From: Bacteroidales bacterium UBA6267
GTDB lineage: Bacteria; Bacteroidota; Bacteroidia; Bacteroidales; UBA1556
NCBI GenBank assembly: GCA_002440745.1
Contig: DJVB01000065.1
Span: 1-51,525, forward strand
Direction of reading: 5' to 3'
Length of the DNA stretch: 51,525 bases
The notes under the pieces are model-generated. The model ran no database searches and was not told the origin of the DNA. It saw only the letters and a list, made by a program, of their open reading frames with translations. Position numbers and translations under genes: made by a program. Of the stretch, positions 43,080-51,525 are shown in pieces. How positions within the stretch are numbered: position 1 is the stretch's first letter; every line of letters begins with the position of its first letter.

Positions 43080-44748
43080 TAGTTTTTATAAAACGAAAAA
43101 CATAACTATTTTTCTCCGAACTTACCATCCTTACAAAATAAACTCCTGTTTCTAAGTGGTTTATGTCAATTTGAATCTTTCTTGCTAATGGATTCGTATT
43201 GTGGATGATTTGAAGTATCTTTCCCTCCATATTGAAGACTTCTAAAGTTTTGATTTTTAAATTCTTATCTATTTCTATATTTATAAATTTCTGAGCAGGA
43301 TTCGGATATAAAAGAATGTCCTTCTGAGTATGAATGTATGATTTGGAATCAAAAAGCAGAATGGAATCGAACTCAAATGGTCCTAAGTCAACTTTTTGCC
43401 CAACTAAGCGAGGATTATTAAAAAAATCCACAAAAATCCCCAAACTATCTAAATCAATTCCTTTATCAATCAAGGGAGAATTTGGTTGCAAGGTATAATC
43501 ATGCTGCATGGTGTCTGTAAACCAAAGGCTTGACGAATTTAACTTGAACAAATTAGACATGGTGTCAACGTCAATGGAATTGTCGGAAATCATGATGAAG
43601 GCGTCCTCCGCATCAAATTGGGATTGAATGGTATCGTAGAAAATATAATTTCCCGGATTTATAATAACGTTATTTGCAATTAGATTGTTCTTGCTCAATA
43701 AACTTGTAAAACGAATTCCATCGGATTTCGGATTGATTATCAGGTTATTAACTATGCAATAGGACGAGTCTGTTTGAGTAGAAATATCTCCGACATAAAT
43801 GCCGTGCTGCATTTTCATCGGGTCGCCCGGAACGTAATTTTCTCCTGCATTTACAATAATGTTATTATAAATCATCTGTCCGCCAAGACTTGCTCCCACA
43901 ATGCCGCTGCCTTTTCCTCCTATAATCATATTATTGAAGCAGTTAGCCTTTGTGCCTCCACCAAGCATAATTCCCGACATCTGATTATGACTTCCCCGAT
44001 GACTGGAATTAACAATTAGATTATCTCTTATTTCAGCTTGAAAGGAAGCCGAGCTCAATTGAATGCCATCCCAACCCGCATTAAAAATTTTATTGGATGC
44101 AATTATCACATTTTTAAGTAGATGAGGGAAAACGACCGTATCATTTCCATGATAGGAAATAGTTTGTCCATGATATTTTGTGCTACCGACATACATTCCC
44201 TCGTCACCGGTATTCTCAAATAAATTGTGATGTATGAAAATATTTTCCATAAGAAAACTATCGCGCACTGTTGCGAATGTGGTGTCGGGGTCCGATTTTA
44301 CGTAAAGTCCTCCTATTAAAGTATTTGCAAAGCGAATATGGTCTATTTCGCAAAAATTTGAACCACAACCAATTCCCATGCCGGCACCATTGGTAACCTT
44401 TTGAATATCAATGCCATAATCTATAGATGGAATCCCCGTTCCGGTAATTTTAAAATGTGTGCAATTTACAAAACTCATCCCAAAATAGTGATTTGTACTG
44501 ATACTAACAACACCTCCTTGATTGATAAAAACAATGGTTGAATCTTCAGCACCATGAATATTTTCCACAAGAAGATAATCCCTCTGCCCGCTCATTAAAT
44601 ATACGGTGTCGCCAGGTTTTGCGAAAATATTATTACCACCTTTTAAGTAGAAAACAGTTGAATCGATGTAATGTTGAGCATTTACATTGATAACCAAGAG
44701 GTTAAGTGGTGCTATGATGAAGAAATACTTTAGAAATCTTGACAACAT
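43069..44748 (-). CDS. right-handed beta-helix protein with T9SS sorting domain
   Basis: A 559-residue secreted protein with signal peptide about 1-24 (ending VNAQ). Residues about 45-430 are regularly spaced, Asn-rich beta-helix coils (NNIFAKPGDTVYL, NLFENTGDEGMYVG, NNIIVNAGENYVPGD, NNLIINPKSDGIRF), as in pectate-lyase-like and NosD/CASH-type folds. The final 80 residues (LYPNPAQKFINIEIDK to FRFIKTTNQ) are a type A T9SS tail. It may be a polysaccharide lyase or a non-catalytic adhesin; a conserved active site is not evident by eye. Convergent with moxR, overlapping by 11 bases. Confidence 0.82.
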   Translation of the reverse strand: MLSRFLKYFFIIAPLNLLVINVNAQHYIDSTVFYLKGGNNIFAKPGDTVYLMSGQRDYLLVENIHGAEDSTIVFINQGGVVSISTNHYFGMSFVNCTHFKITGTGIPSIDYGIDIQKVTNGAGMGIGCGSNFCEIDHIRFANTLIGGLYVKSDPDTTFATVRDSFLMENIFIHHNLFENTGDEGMYVGSTKYHGQTISYHGNDTVVFPHLLKNVIIASNKIFNAGWDGIQLSSASFQAEIRDNLIVNSSHRGSHNQMSGIMLGGGTKANCFNNMIIGGKGSGIVGASLGGQMIYNNIIVNAGENYVPGDPMKMQHGIYVGDISTQTDSSYCIVNNLIINPKSDGIRFTSLLSKNNLIANNVIINPGNYIFYDTIQSQFDAEDAFIMISDNSIDVDTMSNLFKLNSSSLWFTDTMQHDYTLQPNSPLIDKGIDLDSLGIFVDFFNNPRLVGQKVDLGPFEFDSILLFDSKSYIHTQKDILLYPNPAQKFINIEIDKNLKIKTLEVFNMEGKILQIIHNTNPLARKIQIDINHLETGVYFVRMVSSEKNSYVFRFIKTTNQ

Positions 44749-44802
44749 GAGGTTAAATTAAAATTAGTGCGAAAATAGACTACAAAGCTCCAAGTTGTCA
44801 AG

Positions 44803-46047
44803 CTATTCGTTTATTTCGGAAGCCATAAGACAAATATTCACAATAGTTTCAACGGATTTTTGCAAGTATTCCAAAACTAAGAATTCATAAGGTCCATGAA
44901 AATTGTAGCCTCCGGTGAAAATATTTGGACAAGGCAGCCCCATATAACTCAATCGTGCGCCATCCGTACCACCTCTAATTGGACGAATTAAAGGTTTTAC
45001 TTCTGCTTTTTCCATGGCCTGCTTAGCCAAATCAACGATATGCATAACCGGTTCGATTTTCTCTTTCATGTTGAAATACTGATCTTTCATTTCGACATTT
45101 ACCGTGTCTCTGCCATATTTTTTATTTAATTCATCAGCAATTTCTAAAATCCGAATTTTTCTATTTTCGAAAATATCCGAGTTGTGATCGCGAATAATAA
45201 ACTCTAAATTAGCCTTAGAAACATCGCCTGATATATTTGTGAGATGAAAGAAACCTTCATAATCAACTGTTGTTGAGGGCGTTTCGTTGCTTGGCAATTT
45301 CTGGATAAATTCAGATGCAATGAGGGAAGCGTTAAGCATTTTTCCAAAAGCGTAGCCCGGATGCACCGACTTTCCATTTATATGAATCTTAGCCCCCGCA
45401 GCATTAAAATTCTCAAATTCCAATTCCCCAATTGCTCCACCGTCAATGGTGTAGGCCCAATCAGCTCCAAAAGAATCCACATCAAAATAGTCAGCTCCTC
45501 GTCCAATCTCTTCGTCTGGTGTGAAGCCGACACGAATAGCCCCATGCGGAATTTCGGGATGCTGGACCAAATATTCCAAAGCAGATACAATTGCCGTAAT
45601 TCCGGCTTTGTCGTCCGCCCCGAGTAAACTGCTTCCATCTGTGGTTACTAACGTTTTGCCTTTGAGTGCTTTAAGCTCGGGAAAAACATCAGGATCGAGA
45701 AACAAAGTTCCATCAGCTCCGAGAGGGAATTTCTCACCATTATAGTCGGTAATAATCTGAGGATTAACATCTTTTGCCGAAAAATCGGGACTTGTATCCA
45801 AATGACTGATGAAGCCAATCACCGGAGTTGAATGGGAAAGATTTGATGGAAGTATAGCGGTTAAATAACCTTTTTCTGAAATTTGAATATCTTGTAAACC
45901 AATAGATTGTAACTCTTGACTCAAAAACTCAGCAAATTTGATCTGTCCCTCCGATGAAGGAGATTGACTACAATTTGGATTTGAAGTAGTTTCAAATCTG
46001 ACATAGTGTAAAAAACGGTTTAAGAGGTTGGTCTTTGGGAAGTTCAT
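44803..46047 (-). CDS. pepT: tripeptide aminopeptidase T
   Basis: A 414-residue zinc metallopeptidase of family M20B that removes the N-terminal residue of tripeptides in the cytoplasm. Metal and catalytic residues are visible: H and D in FISHLDTSPD, D in LGADDKAGI, the Glu pair in TPDEEIGRG, D in YTIDGG, and the conserved RGGTDGARLSY with a final His in GGYNFHGPYEF. The N-terminus (LLNRFLHYVRFETTSNPNCSQSPS) is typical for PepT. Complete and of normal length. Upstream lies a 314-base AT-rich gap shared with hsdM. Confidence 0.95.
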   Translation of the reverse strand: MNFPKTNLLNRFLHYVRFETTSNPNCSQSPSSEGQIKFAEFLSQELQSIGLQDIQISEKGYLTAILPSNLSHSTPVIGFISHLDTSPDFSAKDVNPQIITDYNGEKFPLGADGTLFLDPDVFPELKALKGKTLVTTDGSSLLGADDKAGITAIVSALEYLVQHPEIPHGAIRVGFTPDEEIGRGADYFDVDSFGADWAYTIDGGAIGELEFENFNAAGAKIHINGKSVHPGYAFGKMLNASLIASEFIQKLPSNETPSTTVDYEGFFHLTNISGDVSKANLEFIIRDHNSDIFENRKIRILEIADELNKKYGRDTVNVEMKDQYFNMKEKIEPVMHIVDLAKQAMEKAEVKPLIRPIRGGTDGARLSYMGLPCPNIFTGGYNFHGPYEFLVLEYLQKSVETIVNICLMASEINE

Positions 46048-46361
46048 AAATCAGTTATTTTATTGGTTTAGTGTTAAAATACTATTATCTGAAAAAATGG
46101 TTATTCTACTGAAAATTTTAATGCTTAAGTAAGCATGTACAAAACTAATAAAATTGGTTATATAAATTTAACTTCATTTTTTGAATGAAAATTTTGAATT
46201 ATTACGCGTTGATATTAAAAAATATTCTTATTTTTGGTGAATACTTAGACTATGTATTAATACACTGATAATCAATTTTTTAAAATGTAATTATTTTGTG
46301 CAGGTTATTTTGTAGCTATTAAAGAGTTTGAAGTATATTTTTAATGAAATGAATTGATTGT
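46048..46361. other. AT-rich 314-bp gap between divergent pepT and hsdM
   Basis: No gene is supported. It holds one good plus-strand promoter (46209-46236). This gap marks the left boundary of the defence island. I see no tRNA, attachment repeat or integrase here. Confidence 0.5.
46209..46236 (+). promoter_or_regulatory. promoter of the defence operon (TTG-N17-TATTTTTG)
   Basis: TTG at 46209-46211, a 17-base spacer and TATTTTTG at 46229-46236. The leader to the hsdM ATG at 46362 would be about 120 bases. Confidence 0.55.
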
Positions 46362-47936
46362 ATGGGAAAAACATTATTAGCATCGAAAAAGAAAGAAAAA
46401 AGTATCGAAGTTGCACTTTGGGAAGCAGCAAATAAATTGAGAGGTAGCGTAGAGCCTGCAGAATACAAACACGTAGTATTAGGACTAATTTTCTTAAAGT
46501 TTGCCAGTGATAAGTTTGAAGAACACCGAGCCAAACTCATCGCAGACGGGAAAGAGAAATATATAGAAATGGCGGATTTCTACAACATGAGCAATGTATT
46601 TTTTCTCGAAGAAACCAGTCGTTGGAGTTACCTGATAAAAAGAGCCAAGCAAAACGATATTGCCTTACTTATTGACACAGCCCTGCATACCATTGAGAAA
46701 AACAACAAAGCCTTGAAAGGAGCATTACCCGACAATTATTTCTCACGTTTGGGTTTAGATGTTACCAAACTTGCTTCATTGCTTGATACCATCAACGACA
46801 TTGACACTACCAAAGACCCTAAGCACGATGTAGTGGGCAAAGTATATGAATACTTCCTTTCAAAATTTGCATTGGCTGAGGGAAAAGGAAAGGGAGAATT
46901 TTACACCCCAAAAAGCATTGTAAACCTGATTGCCGAAATGATAGAACCCTACAAGGGCATTATCTATGACCCTGCTTGTGGTTCGGGAGGTATGTTTGTG
47001 CAATCCATTAAATTTATTGAAAGCCATCACGGAAACAAAAAAGAAGTTTCCATTTACGGACAGGAATACACCAACACCACTTATAAGCTGGCGAAGATGA
47101 ACCTTGCCATAAGGGGCATTAGTGGCAATCTTGGCGAAAAAGCAGCCGATACTTTTCATAACGACCAACATCCCGACCTGAAAGCCGATTTCATTATGGC
47201 CAATCCGCCATTTAATCAAAAAGATTGGAGAGCCGAAAACGAATTGATTGACGACCCGCGTTGGAGAGGTTACGATGTGCCACCTAAAAGCAATGCAAAT
47301 TACGGTTGGATTTTGAATATGGTTTCCAAACTTTCCGAAAATGGAGTTGCAGGTTTTATACTGGCAAACGGAGCTTTGAGTGGCGGTGGCGAAGAATACA
47401 AAATCCGTAAAACGCTGATTGAGAACAATTTGGTGGAAGCTATTTTGGTGTTGCCACAAGATATGTTTTATACGACTAATATTAGTGTAACTCTTTGGAT
47501 ACTAAATAAAAACAAAAAGGAACAAAATCGTACCATTGGAGATGAAACTCGCCAATATCGAAATCGTGAAAAGGAGATTCTTTTTATGGATTTACGTCAG
47601 ATTGGAGAACCTTTTGAAAAGAAATTTATACAATTCAGTCCGCAACATATAAAAGAAATTGCATCAACTTATCATTGTTGGCAACAAAAAGACAACGACT
47701 ATAAGGACATTCCTGAATACTGTTATTCCGCTACATTTGAAGAAGTTGAAAAGAAAGATTTCTCATTGGTTCCAAGTAAATACATTGAGTTTGTAAATCG
47801 GGACGAAAATATCGACTTTGACGAAAAGATGAAGGCATTGCAGGGGGAGTTTGCTGAATTGCTGAAGGCTGAAGCACAAAGTAAAAATGATTTGTTAACC
47901 GTTTTTAAAGAGTTGGGGTATGAAATCAAATTATAA
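46362..47936 (+). CDS. hsdM: type I restriction-modification methyltransferase subunit
   Basis: A 524-residue N6-adenine methyltransferase subunit. The N-terminal HsdM helical domain (KKKEKSIEVALWEAANKLRGSVEPAEYKHVVLGLIFLKFASDKF) is present. SAM motif I is DPACGSGGM from D203, and the catalytic NPPF lies at 281-284. A C-terminal region interacts with HsdS. It methylates the host recognition site, protecting it from the restriction complex. Length is normal. It overlaps hsdS by 17 bases, indicating translational coupling. Confidence 0.95.
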   Translation: MGKTLLASKKKEKSIEVALWEAANKLRGSVEPAEYKHVVLGLIFLKFASDKFEEHRAKLIADGKEKYIEMADFYNMSNVFFLEETSRWSYLIKRAKQNDIALLIDTALHTIEKNNKALKGALPDNYFSRLGLDVTKLASLLDTINDIDTTKDPKHDVVGKVYEYFLSKFALAEGKGKGEFYTPKSIVNLIAEMIEPYKGIIYDPACGSGGMFVQSIKFIESHHGNKKEVSIYGQEYTNTTYKLAKMNLAIRGISGNLGEKAADTFHNDQHPDLKADFIMANPPFNQKDWRAENELIDDPRWRGYDVPPKSNANYGWILNMVSKLSENGVAGFILANGALSGGGEEYKIRKTLIENNLVEAILVLPQDMFYTTNISVTLWILNKNKKEQNRTIGDETRQYRNREKEILFMDLRQIGEPFEKKFIQFSPQHIKEIASTYHCWQQKDNDYKDIPEYCYSATFEEVEKKDFSLVPSKYIEFVNRDENIDFDEKMKALQGEFAELLKAEAQSKNDLLTVFKELGYEIKL

Positions 47937-49020
47937 GCGGATTGGCGAACATATTCGGATTTTAGATGAACGAAACAAGGGGCTAAAAGTAAAACAGCTA
48001 TTGGGTTTAAGCATTTCAAAACAGTTTATTCCTTCTGTTGCTAATATTATTGGAACAGATATGGAGAACTATAAAATTATCCGAAAAAATCAATTTGCAT
48101 GTAGCACAATGCAGGTAAGGCGTGATAAGAAAATGCCTGTTGCGTTGTTGCAGGAAGTAGATGAAGCCATAATTTCACAAGCCTATCCAATATTTGAAGT
48201 AAAAGACGAAAAAGAACTTCTACCAGAGTATTTGATGATGTGGTTTTCCCGTTCAGAATTTGACCGCGAAGCTTGTTTTCATGCAGTTGGCGGTGTAAGG
48301 GGTAGTTTAGAATGGGAAGATTTTGAAAATTTGAGATTACCAATCCCACACCCCGACAAACAACGCGAAATCGTAAAAGAATACAACACCATCCAAAATC
48401 GCATAGCCCTTAACCAACAACTTATCCAAAAACTCGAAGAAACCGCACAGGCGATTTATAGGGAGTGGTTTGTGGAAGGAATTGATTTAGAGAATTTGCC
48501 TGAGGGGTGGCAGTTTGATAAGTTGGAAAAATTTACCAAGATGAAATATGGTAAAATGCTTGACTCTGAATTGTTTTTAGAAAAGGGTTATCCTGTCTTT
48601 TCTGGCTACGGAGTTCGCGGGTACTATTCAGAATATATGTATGAAGAACCTCAAATTTTAGTTTTATGCCGAGGTGTGAGCGGAACAGGAGAAGTTCGAT
48701 TATCACCAAGATACGCATATATAACGAATCTCAGTATAGTGGTTGAAGTTGATAAACCTTCAGTTTCAAAAATGTATCTCTACTATTATTTAAGAAATTC
48801 AGATTTGAAATCACTAGATAGTGGTTCTGCTCAATCTATGATTACGACTGGTGATTTATATTTTCAGGATGCATTATTACCACCAAGTGAAATGCAAATG
48901 AAATTTGATAAAGTCGCTAATTCAATAATGAAAGAAATCGAAAATAAGAATAGCGAAAACCAAAAACTAACCGAACTGAAAGCGTTGTTGCTTTCGAGGT
49001 TGGCAACTGTAAAAGACTAA
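47920..49020 (+). CDS. hsdS: type I restriction-modification specificity subunit
   Basis: A 366-residue DNA-recognition subunit that sets the bipartite target for methylation and cleavage. Two target-recognition domains are visible (about 1-150 and 185-320). Each is followed by a conserved spacer helix: LRLPIPHPDKQREIVKEYNTIQNRIALNQQLIQKLEETAQAIYREWF, and at the end LLPPSEMQMKFDKVANSIMKEIENKNSENQKLTELKALLLSRLA. The length is on the short side for two TRDs but looks complete. The recognition sequence cannot be predicted by eye. The TIR-TPR gene follows after four bases. Confidence 0.92.
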   Translation: MKSNYKRIGEHIRILDERNKGLKVKQLLGLSISKQFIPSVANIIGTDMENYKIIRKNQFACSTMQVRRDKKMPVALLQEVDEAIISQAYPIFEVKDEKELLPEYLMMWFSRSEFDREACFHAVGGVRGSLEWEDFENLRLPIPHPDKQREIVKEYNTIQNRIALNQQLIQKLEETAQAIYREWFVEGIDLENLPEGWQFDKLEKFTKMKYGKMLDSELFLEKGYPVFSGYGVRGYYSEYMYEEPQILVLCRGVSGTGEVRLSPRYAYITNLSIVVEVDKPSVSKMYLYYYLRNSDLKSLDSGSAQSMITTGDLYFQDALLPPSEMQMKFDKVANSIMKEIENKNSENQKLTELKALLLSRLATVKD

Positions 49021-49024
49021 AATT

Positions 49025-50941
49025 ATGACAATTTTTATTTCGTATAATTGGCATAACACCGTACAGGTTAATGAAATTCAAAAAAAATTAGAATTAGCTG
49101 GAATTTCAGTTATTAGAGACGTTAAGGATTTTAAATATCGTGATGCTCTTGATGGTTTTATGTCGAAGATAAGAGAGGCCGATTATGCACTTGTATTTAT
49201 CTCGGAAAAATATTTGAAATCTTTTAATTGTATGAAGGAAGCTCTTGAATTTCAGAAGGAAATAGATAAAGATAAGAGAATACTGCCAATTATTGATTCA
49301 AAATTTGATATTACTAATGACGATGTGAAAATATCATTAATTGATTATTGGGGTAAAAAAGTTACTCAATTACATGATCGATTGAGAAAAGTTGAGCCGT
49401 ATAAATCCTTATCCTTGCACAAGAAAGTTGCCTTTTATATTAGAATTGAGTCGGATATAGATGGATTTGTAGATTCAATTACTAGTGCAAGATATTTATC
49501 ATTCGAAGAATTAAATTCAGGTGGGTATGCTAAATTGTTTAATTATTTGGGGTTAGATCAAAATGGTAATGATTATAATGAGTTCATACTTTTAAAGTTG
49601 GCAGGAAATGGTGCTCTACCAGAAAGAGAAATTCAATCATTTATAAATAAGTACCCAAATTCCGCATTAAGGTATTTAGCAGAAGCTGAAATTGCAGATA
49701 CTCAAAAAGATTACATTAAAGCCTATCAATTAAATTCAAAGGCATTAGAGTTATATTATAAAGAAGGTAGATCAAAATTTTCAAAAGTTATTTTTCTTTA
49801 TTCCCTTATGCAAATTAAAACAATATTGCTAGGTGTATTTGGGCCAGTGGAACTAAATTCGGATTATAATTTGGAGTTTACATTAGATGATTTATTAGAT
49901 GAATATCTCGCTCTGATTGATGAGTTTCCTGATTTTAGCCCATTTTATTTTCAATTAGGTAATATTTATAGGACAACCAGGCAGTTTGATTATGCTATTG
50001 ATTTATATGAAAAGCTTGAACAAAGAAAAAATTTTTCATATAGTCTTTTTATAGACAAAGGGAAAACTTACTACCAAAAAAATGAATTGAATAATGCAAA
50101 AAATGAATTTGAAAAAGCAATTCATATTAACTCAAAAGATGAAAAAGTTTATATACTTTTAGGCGACTTGTATAAAGATCAAACTGAATATAAGCAAGCA
50201 GAGAAGATGTATACAATCGCAGTAAACCTTAATCCTAAAAACACCATGCATTTAAATCAAAGAGGGAGGCTATATTACGAGAATTTAGGAAGAACAAATG
50301 ATGCATTGGCACAATATAATTTTGCAGCTGAGATTGATCCAAATTATTCTGGCACATATTTAAATCGAGGTAACTTATATCAAGGAATTGGAATGTATTA
50401 TGAGGCAATTGAAGACTATAAAAAGTATATAGAATTGAAACCTGATGACTATAGCGGATATTATAGCTTAGGAGTAACCTACTATTTAGAAGGAAAATAT
50501 AAACAGGCAATGCAAGAATACACAAAAGCGATTAATCTAAACAATAAGTTTCATGTTTTAATGTCTGTAAGAGCTAAGGCATATATTAAACTTAACTTAT
50601 ATGATGATGCACTAATAGATGCACTAAAGGTAATAGATTTAGATTCAGCAAACATAGTAGGATACGAGTTGTGTGGTTTCATTTATGGCTTGAAAAAGGA
50701 TTATCAAAACTCCTATAAATTCTATGAAAAGGCAGTCAGTATAGATTCAGATAATATTTTAAACAGAATTTATAGGTCGATAGCTCTCTTTAAATTAGGT
50801 AAAATAACTCCTCAAACTCATGAAGATATTAAGTATGTTTTGAAAAAGGATCCTAATAATAAACACGCATTAGCTTTGAAAAAGAAGGTTGAATATATTA
50901 TTAACAATTCTGATTTTTTTGTTAATGGTAGAAAAATATAA
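49025..50941 (+). CDS. TIR domain-TPR repeat protein, predicted defence effector
   Basis: A 638-residue protein with an N-terminal TIR domain (about 1-130): TIFISYNWHN opens it, ADYALVFISEKYLKSFNC follows, and E72, in a C-x-x-E arrangement after C69, is at the place of the NADase catalytic glutamate. Residues about 190-290 are a helical region of unknown type. Residues about 300-620 carry at least eight TPR motifs (GNIYRTTRQFDYAIDLYEKL, LGDLYKDQTEYKQAEKMY, RGNLYQGIGMYYEAIEDYKKY and so on). No signal peptide. Bacterial TIR proteins often deplete NAD+ on infection; here the TPR array may sense or scaffold. It lies four bases after hsdS and eight before an AbiH gene. Composition is more AT-rich than the chromosomal genes nearby, suggesting transfer. 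Confidence 0.85.
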   Translation: MTIFISYNWHNTVQVNEIQKKLELAGISVIRDVKDFKYRDALDGFMSKIREADYALVFISEKYLKSFNCMKEALEFQKEIDKDKRILPIIDSKFDITNDDVKISLIDYWGKKVTQLHDRLRKVEPYKSLSLHKKVAFYIRIESDIDGFVDSITSARYLSFEELNSGGYAKLFNYLGLDQNGNDYNEFILLKLAGNGALPEREIQSFINKYPNSALRYLAEAEIADTQKDYIKAYQLNSKALELYYKEGRSKFSKVIFLYSLMQIKTILLGVFGPVELNSDYNLEFTLDDLLDEYLALIDEFPDFSPFYFQLGNIYRTTRQFDYAIDLYEKLEQRKNFSYSLFIDKGKTYYQKNELNNAKNEFEKAIHINSKDEKVYILLGDLYKDQTEYKQAEKMYTIAVNLNPKNTMHLNQRGRLYYENLGRTNDALAQYNFAAEIDPNYSGTYLNRGNLYQGIGMYYEAIEDYKKYIELKPDDYSGYYSLGVTYYLEGKYKQAMQEYTKAINLNNKFHVLMSVRAKAYIKLNLYDDALIDALKVIDLDSANIVGYELCGFIYGLKKDYQNSYKFYEKAVSIDSDNILNRIYRSIALFKLGKITPQTHEDIKYVLKKDPNNKHALALKKKVEYIINNSDFFVNGRKI

Positions 50942-50949
50942 TAGAAAAT

Positions 50950-51525
50950 ATGAACCGACTAATAATCATAGGAAACGGCTTTGACTTAGCCCACGGGTTG
51001 AAAACAAGTGTTAAGGATTTTGGAGAATTCTATTTTTCTAAAGTTTTTGAAAGTGTTTTAGATGGTAAATCATTTGAGGATGAATTAATTGATTTTAAAG
51101 TTAATTCGTTTAAATATATTCCACAATTTGATGACACTATAGATTATAATGATTTCTACACGATTAAGAAGTCAATTGATTTAAAACAGCACATTGATAA
51201 AAAATTCAAATTTTCCTTAATGCAATTGTTATATGCAAGTTTATCAAGTTATCAATGGTTTAATATAGAAGATAGATATTTTAAAATATTAATCCAAGAT
51301 ATTAACCCAACTTATAGGGATAAAATTAAAATCACAAATGACTTGTTTGAAGTGTTAAAAAACAAGTTTTTAAATTATTTAGGAAAAGAGAATAATAGGA
51401 TTTCAAATGAAATAATTAATGCTGAATACCTAACATTATTTTCAAAGAAAATGCTTAATGTTAAAAAAGGTCTTAATAATATTAGTATAAATAATAGGAA
51501 TTCGTATCCCTTCGGTAAACTACAC
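50950..51525 (+). CDS. abiH: AbiH family abortive-infection protein, truncated by the window end
   Basis: The open frame from the ATG at 50950 runs to the window edge (192 codons, no stop). The start NRLIIIGNGFDLAHGLKTSVKDF is the hallmark AbiH opening, a glycine-rich nucleotide-binding-like strand-turn. WFNIEDRYFKIL at about residues 110-121 fits the conserved (W...E..Y...L) segment of the family. AbiH was described as a plasmid abortive-infection protein in Lactococcus; the mechanism is unknown. It follows the TIR-TPR stop by eight bases, so the two are almost certainly co-translated. Confidence 0.88.
   Translation, partial: MNRLIIIGNGFDLAHGLKTSVKDFGEFYFSKVFESVLDGKSFEDELIDFKVNSFKYIPQFDDTIDYNDFYTIKKSIDLKQHIDKKFKFSLMQLLYASLSSYQWFNIEDRYFKILIQDINPTYRDKIKITNDLFEVLKNKFLNYLGKENNRISNEIINAEYLTLFSKKMLNVKKGLNNISINNRNSYPFGKLH

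Noticed and set aside
46860..47459. Open frame of 199 codons on the minus strand opposite hsdM
   Set aside because: Antisense to conserved HsdM motifs, no promoter or homology visible.

Overview
The window comes from a low-GC member of the Bacteroidota, most likely free-living or environmental rather than a gut Bacteroides. The evidence is: several predicted secreted proteins end in type IX secretion (T9SS) sorting domains; gene starts are repeatedly preceded by the Bacteroidota -7 promoter motif TAnnTTTG; lipoproteins and periplasmic foldases are abundant; the tmRNA encodes a GENNYALAA-type tag; and Shine-Dalgarno sites are mostly absent.

Layout. (1) 1-2087: a small membrane protein, an Rpn/PDDEXK nuclease-transposase gene flanked by imperfect direct repeats, and a YkgJ-type Cys-cluster protein. 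(2) 2449-18453: a compact co-directional beta-1,3-glucan (laminarin-like) utilisation locus closed by a strong terminator. In order it holds a TIM-barrel glycosidase fused to a predicted outer-membrane beta-barrel, a glycan-binding lipoprotein, a GH16 lipoprotein, a cytoplasmic GH149-like phosphorylase, a GH17 lipoprotein, a GH30 lipoprotein, a GPH-type sugar symporter, a cytoplasmic GH17 and a T9SS-exported protein with repeated binding modules. A membrane-spanning propeller/Y_Y_Y/HTH regulator follows (18518-21205). No SusC/SusD pair is visible. (3) 21269-24391: a DUF2271 T9SS protein, a methyltransferase, a receiver-domain remnant, a GIY-YIG nuclease, a 109-bp tandem repeat and the tmRNA. 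(4) 24488-28208: a PorE-like OmpA lipoprotein, a candidate orphan small transcript, YjbQ, two thioredoxins and a small membrane protein. (5) 28291-36143: topoisomerase IV ParE, a beta-phosphoglucomutase/GH65 phosphorylase fusion and a large repetitive T9SS protein. (6) 36422-46047: guaB, three SurA/PpiC-like foldase genes, a MoxR ATPase, then on the minus strand a beta-helix T9SS protein and peptidase T. (7) 46362-end: a defence island with hsdM, hsdS, a TIR-TPR protein and a truncated AbiH gene.

How the genes fit together (inference). In the glucan locus, surface lipoproteins and the T9SS protein would bind and cut beta-1,3/1,6-glucan. GH30 would remove beta-1,6 branches. Oligosaccharides would cross the outer membrane by an unknown porin, possibly the barrel-fused enzyme, and the inner membrane by the GPH symporter. 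The cytoplasmic phosphorylase and GH17 would then yield glucose 1-phosphate and glucose. The regulator would sense the sugar in the periplasm. At the right end, the TIR-TPR and AbiH genes sit immediately behind hsdM-hsdS in one operon, so a type I restriction locus appears to carry an added abortive-infection-type cassette. The missing hsdR should lie beyond the window.
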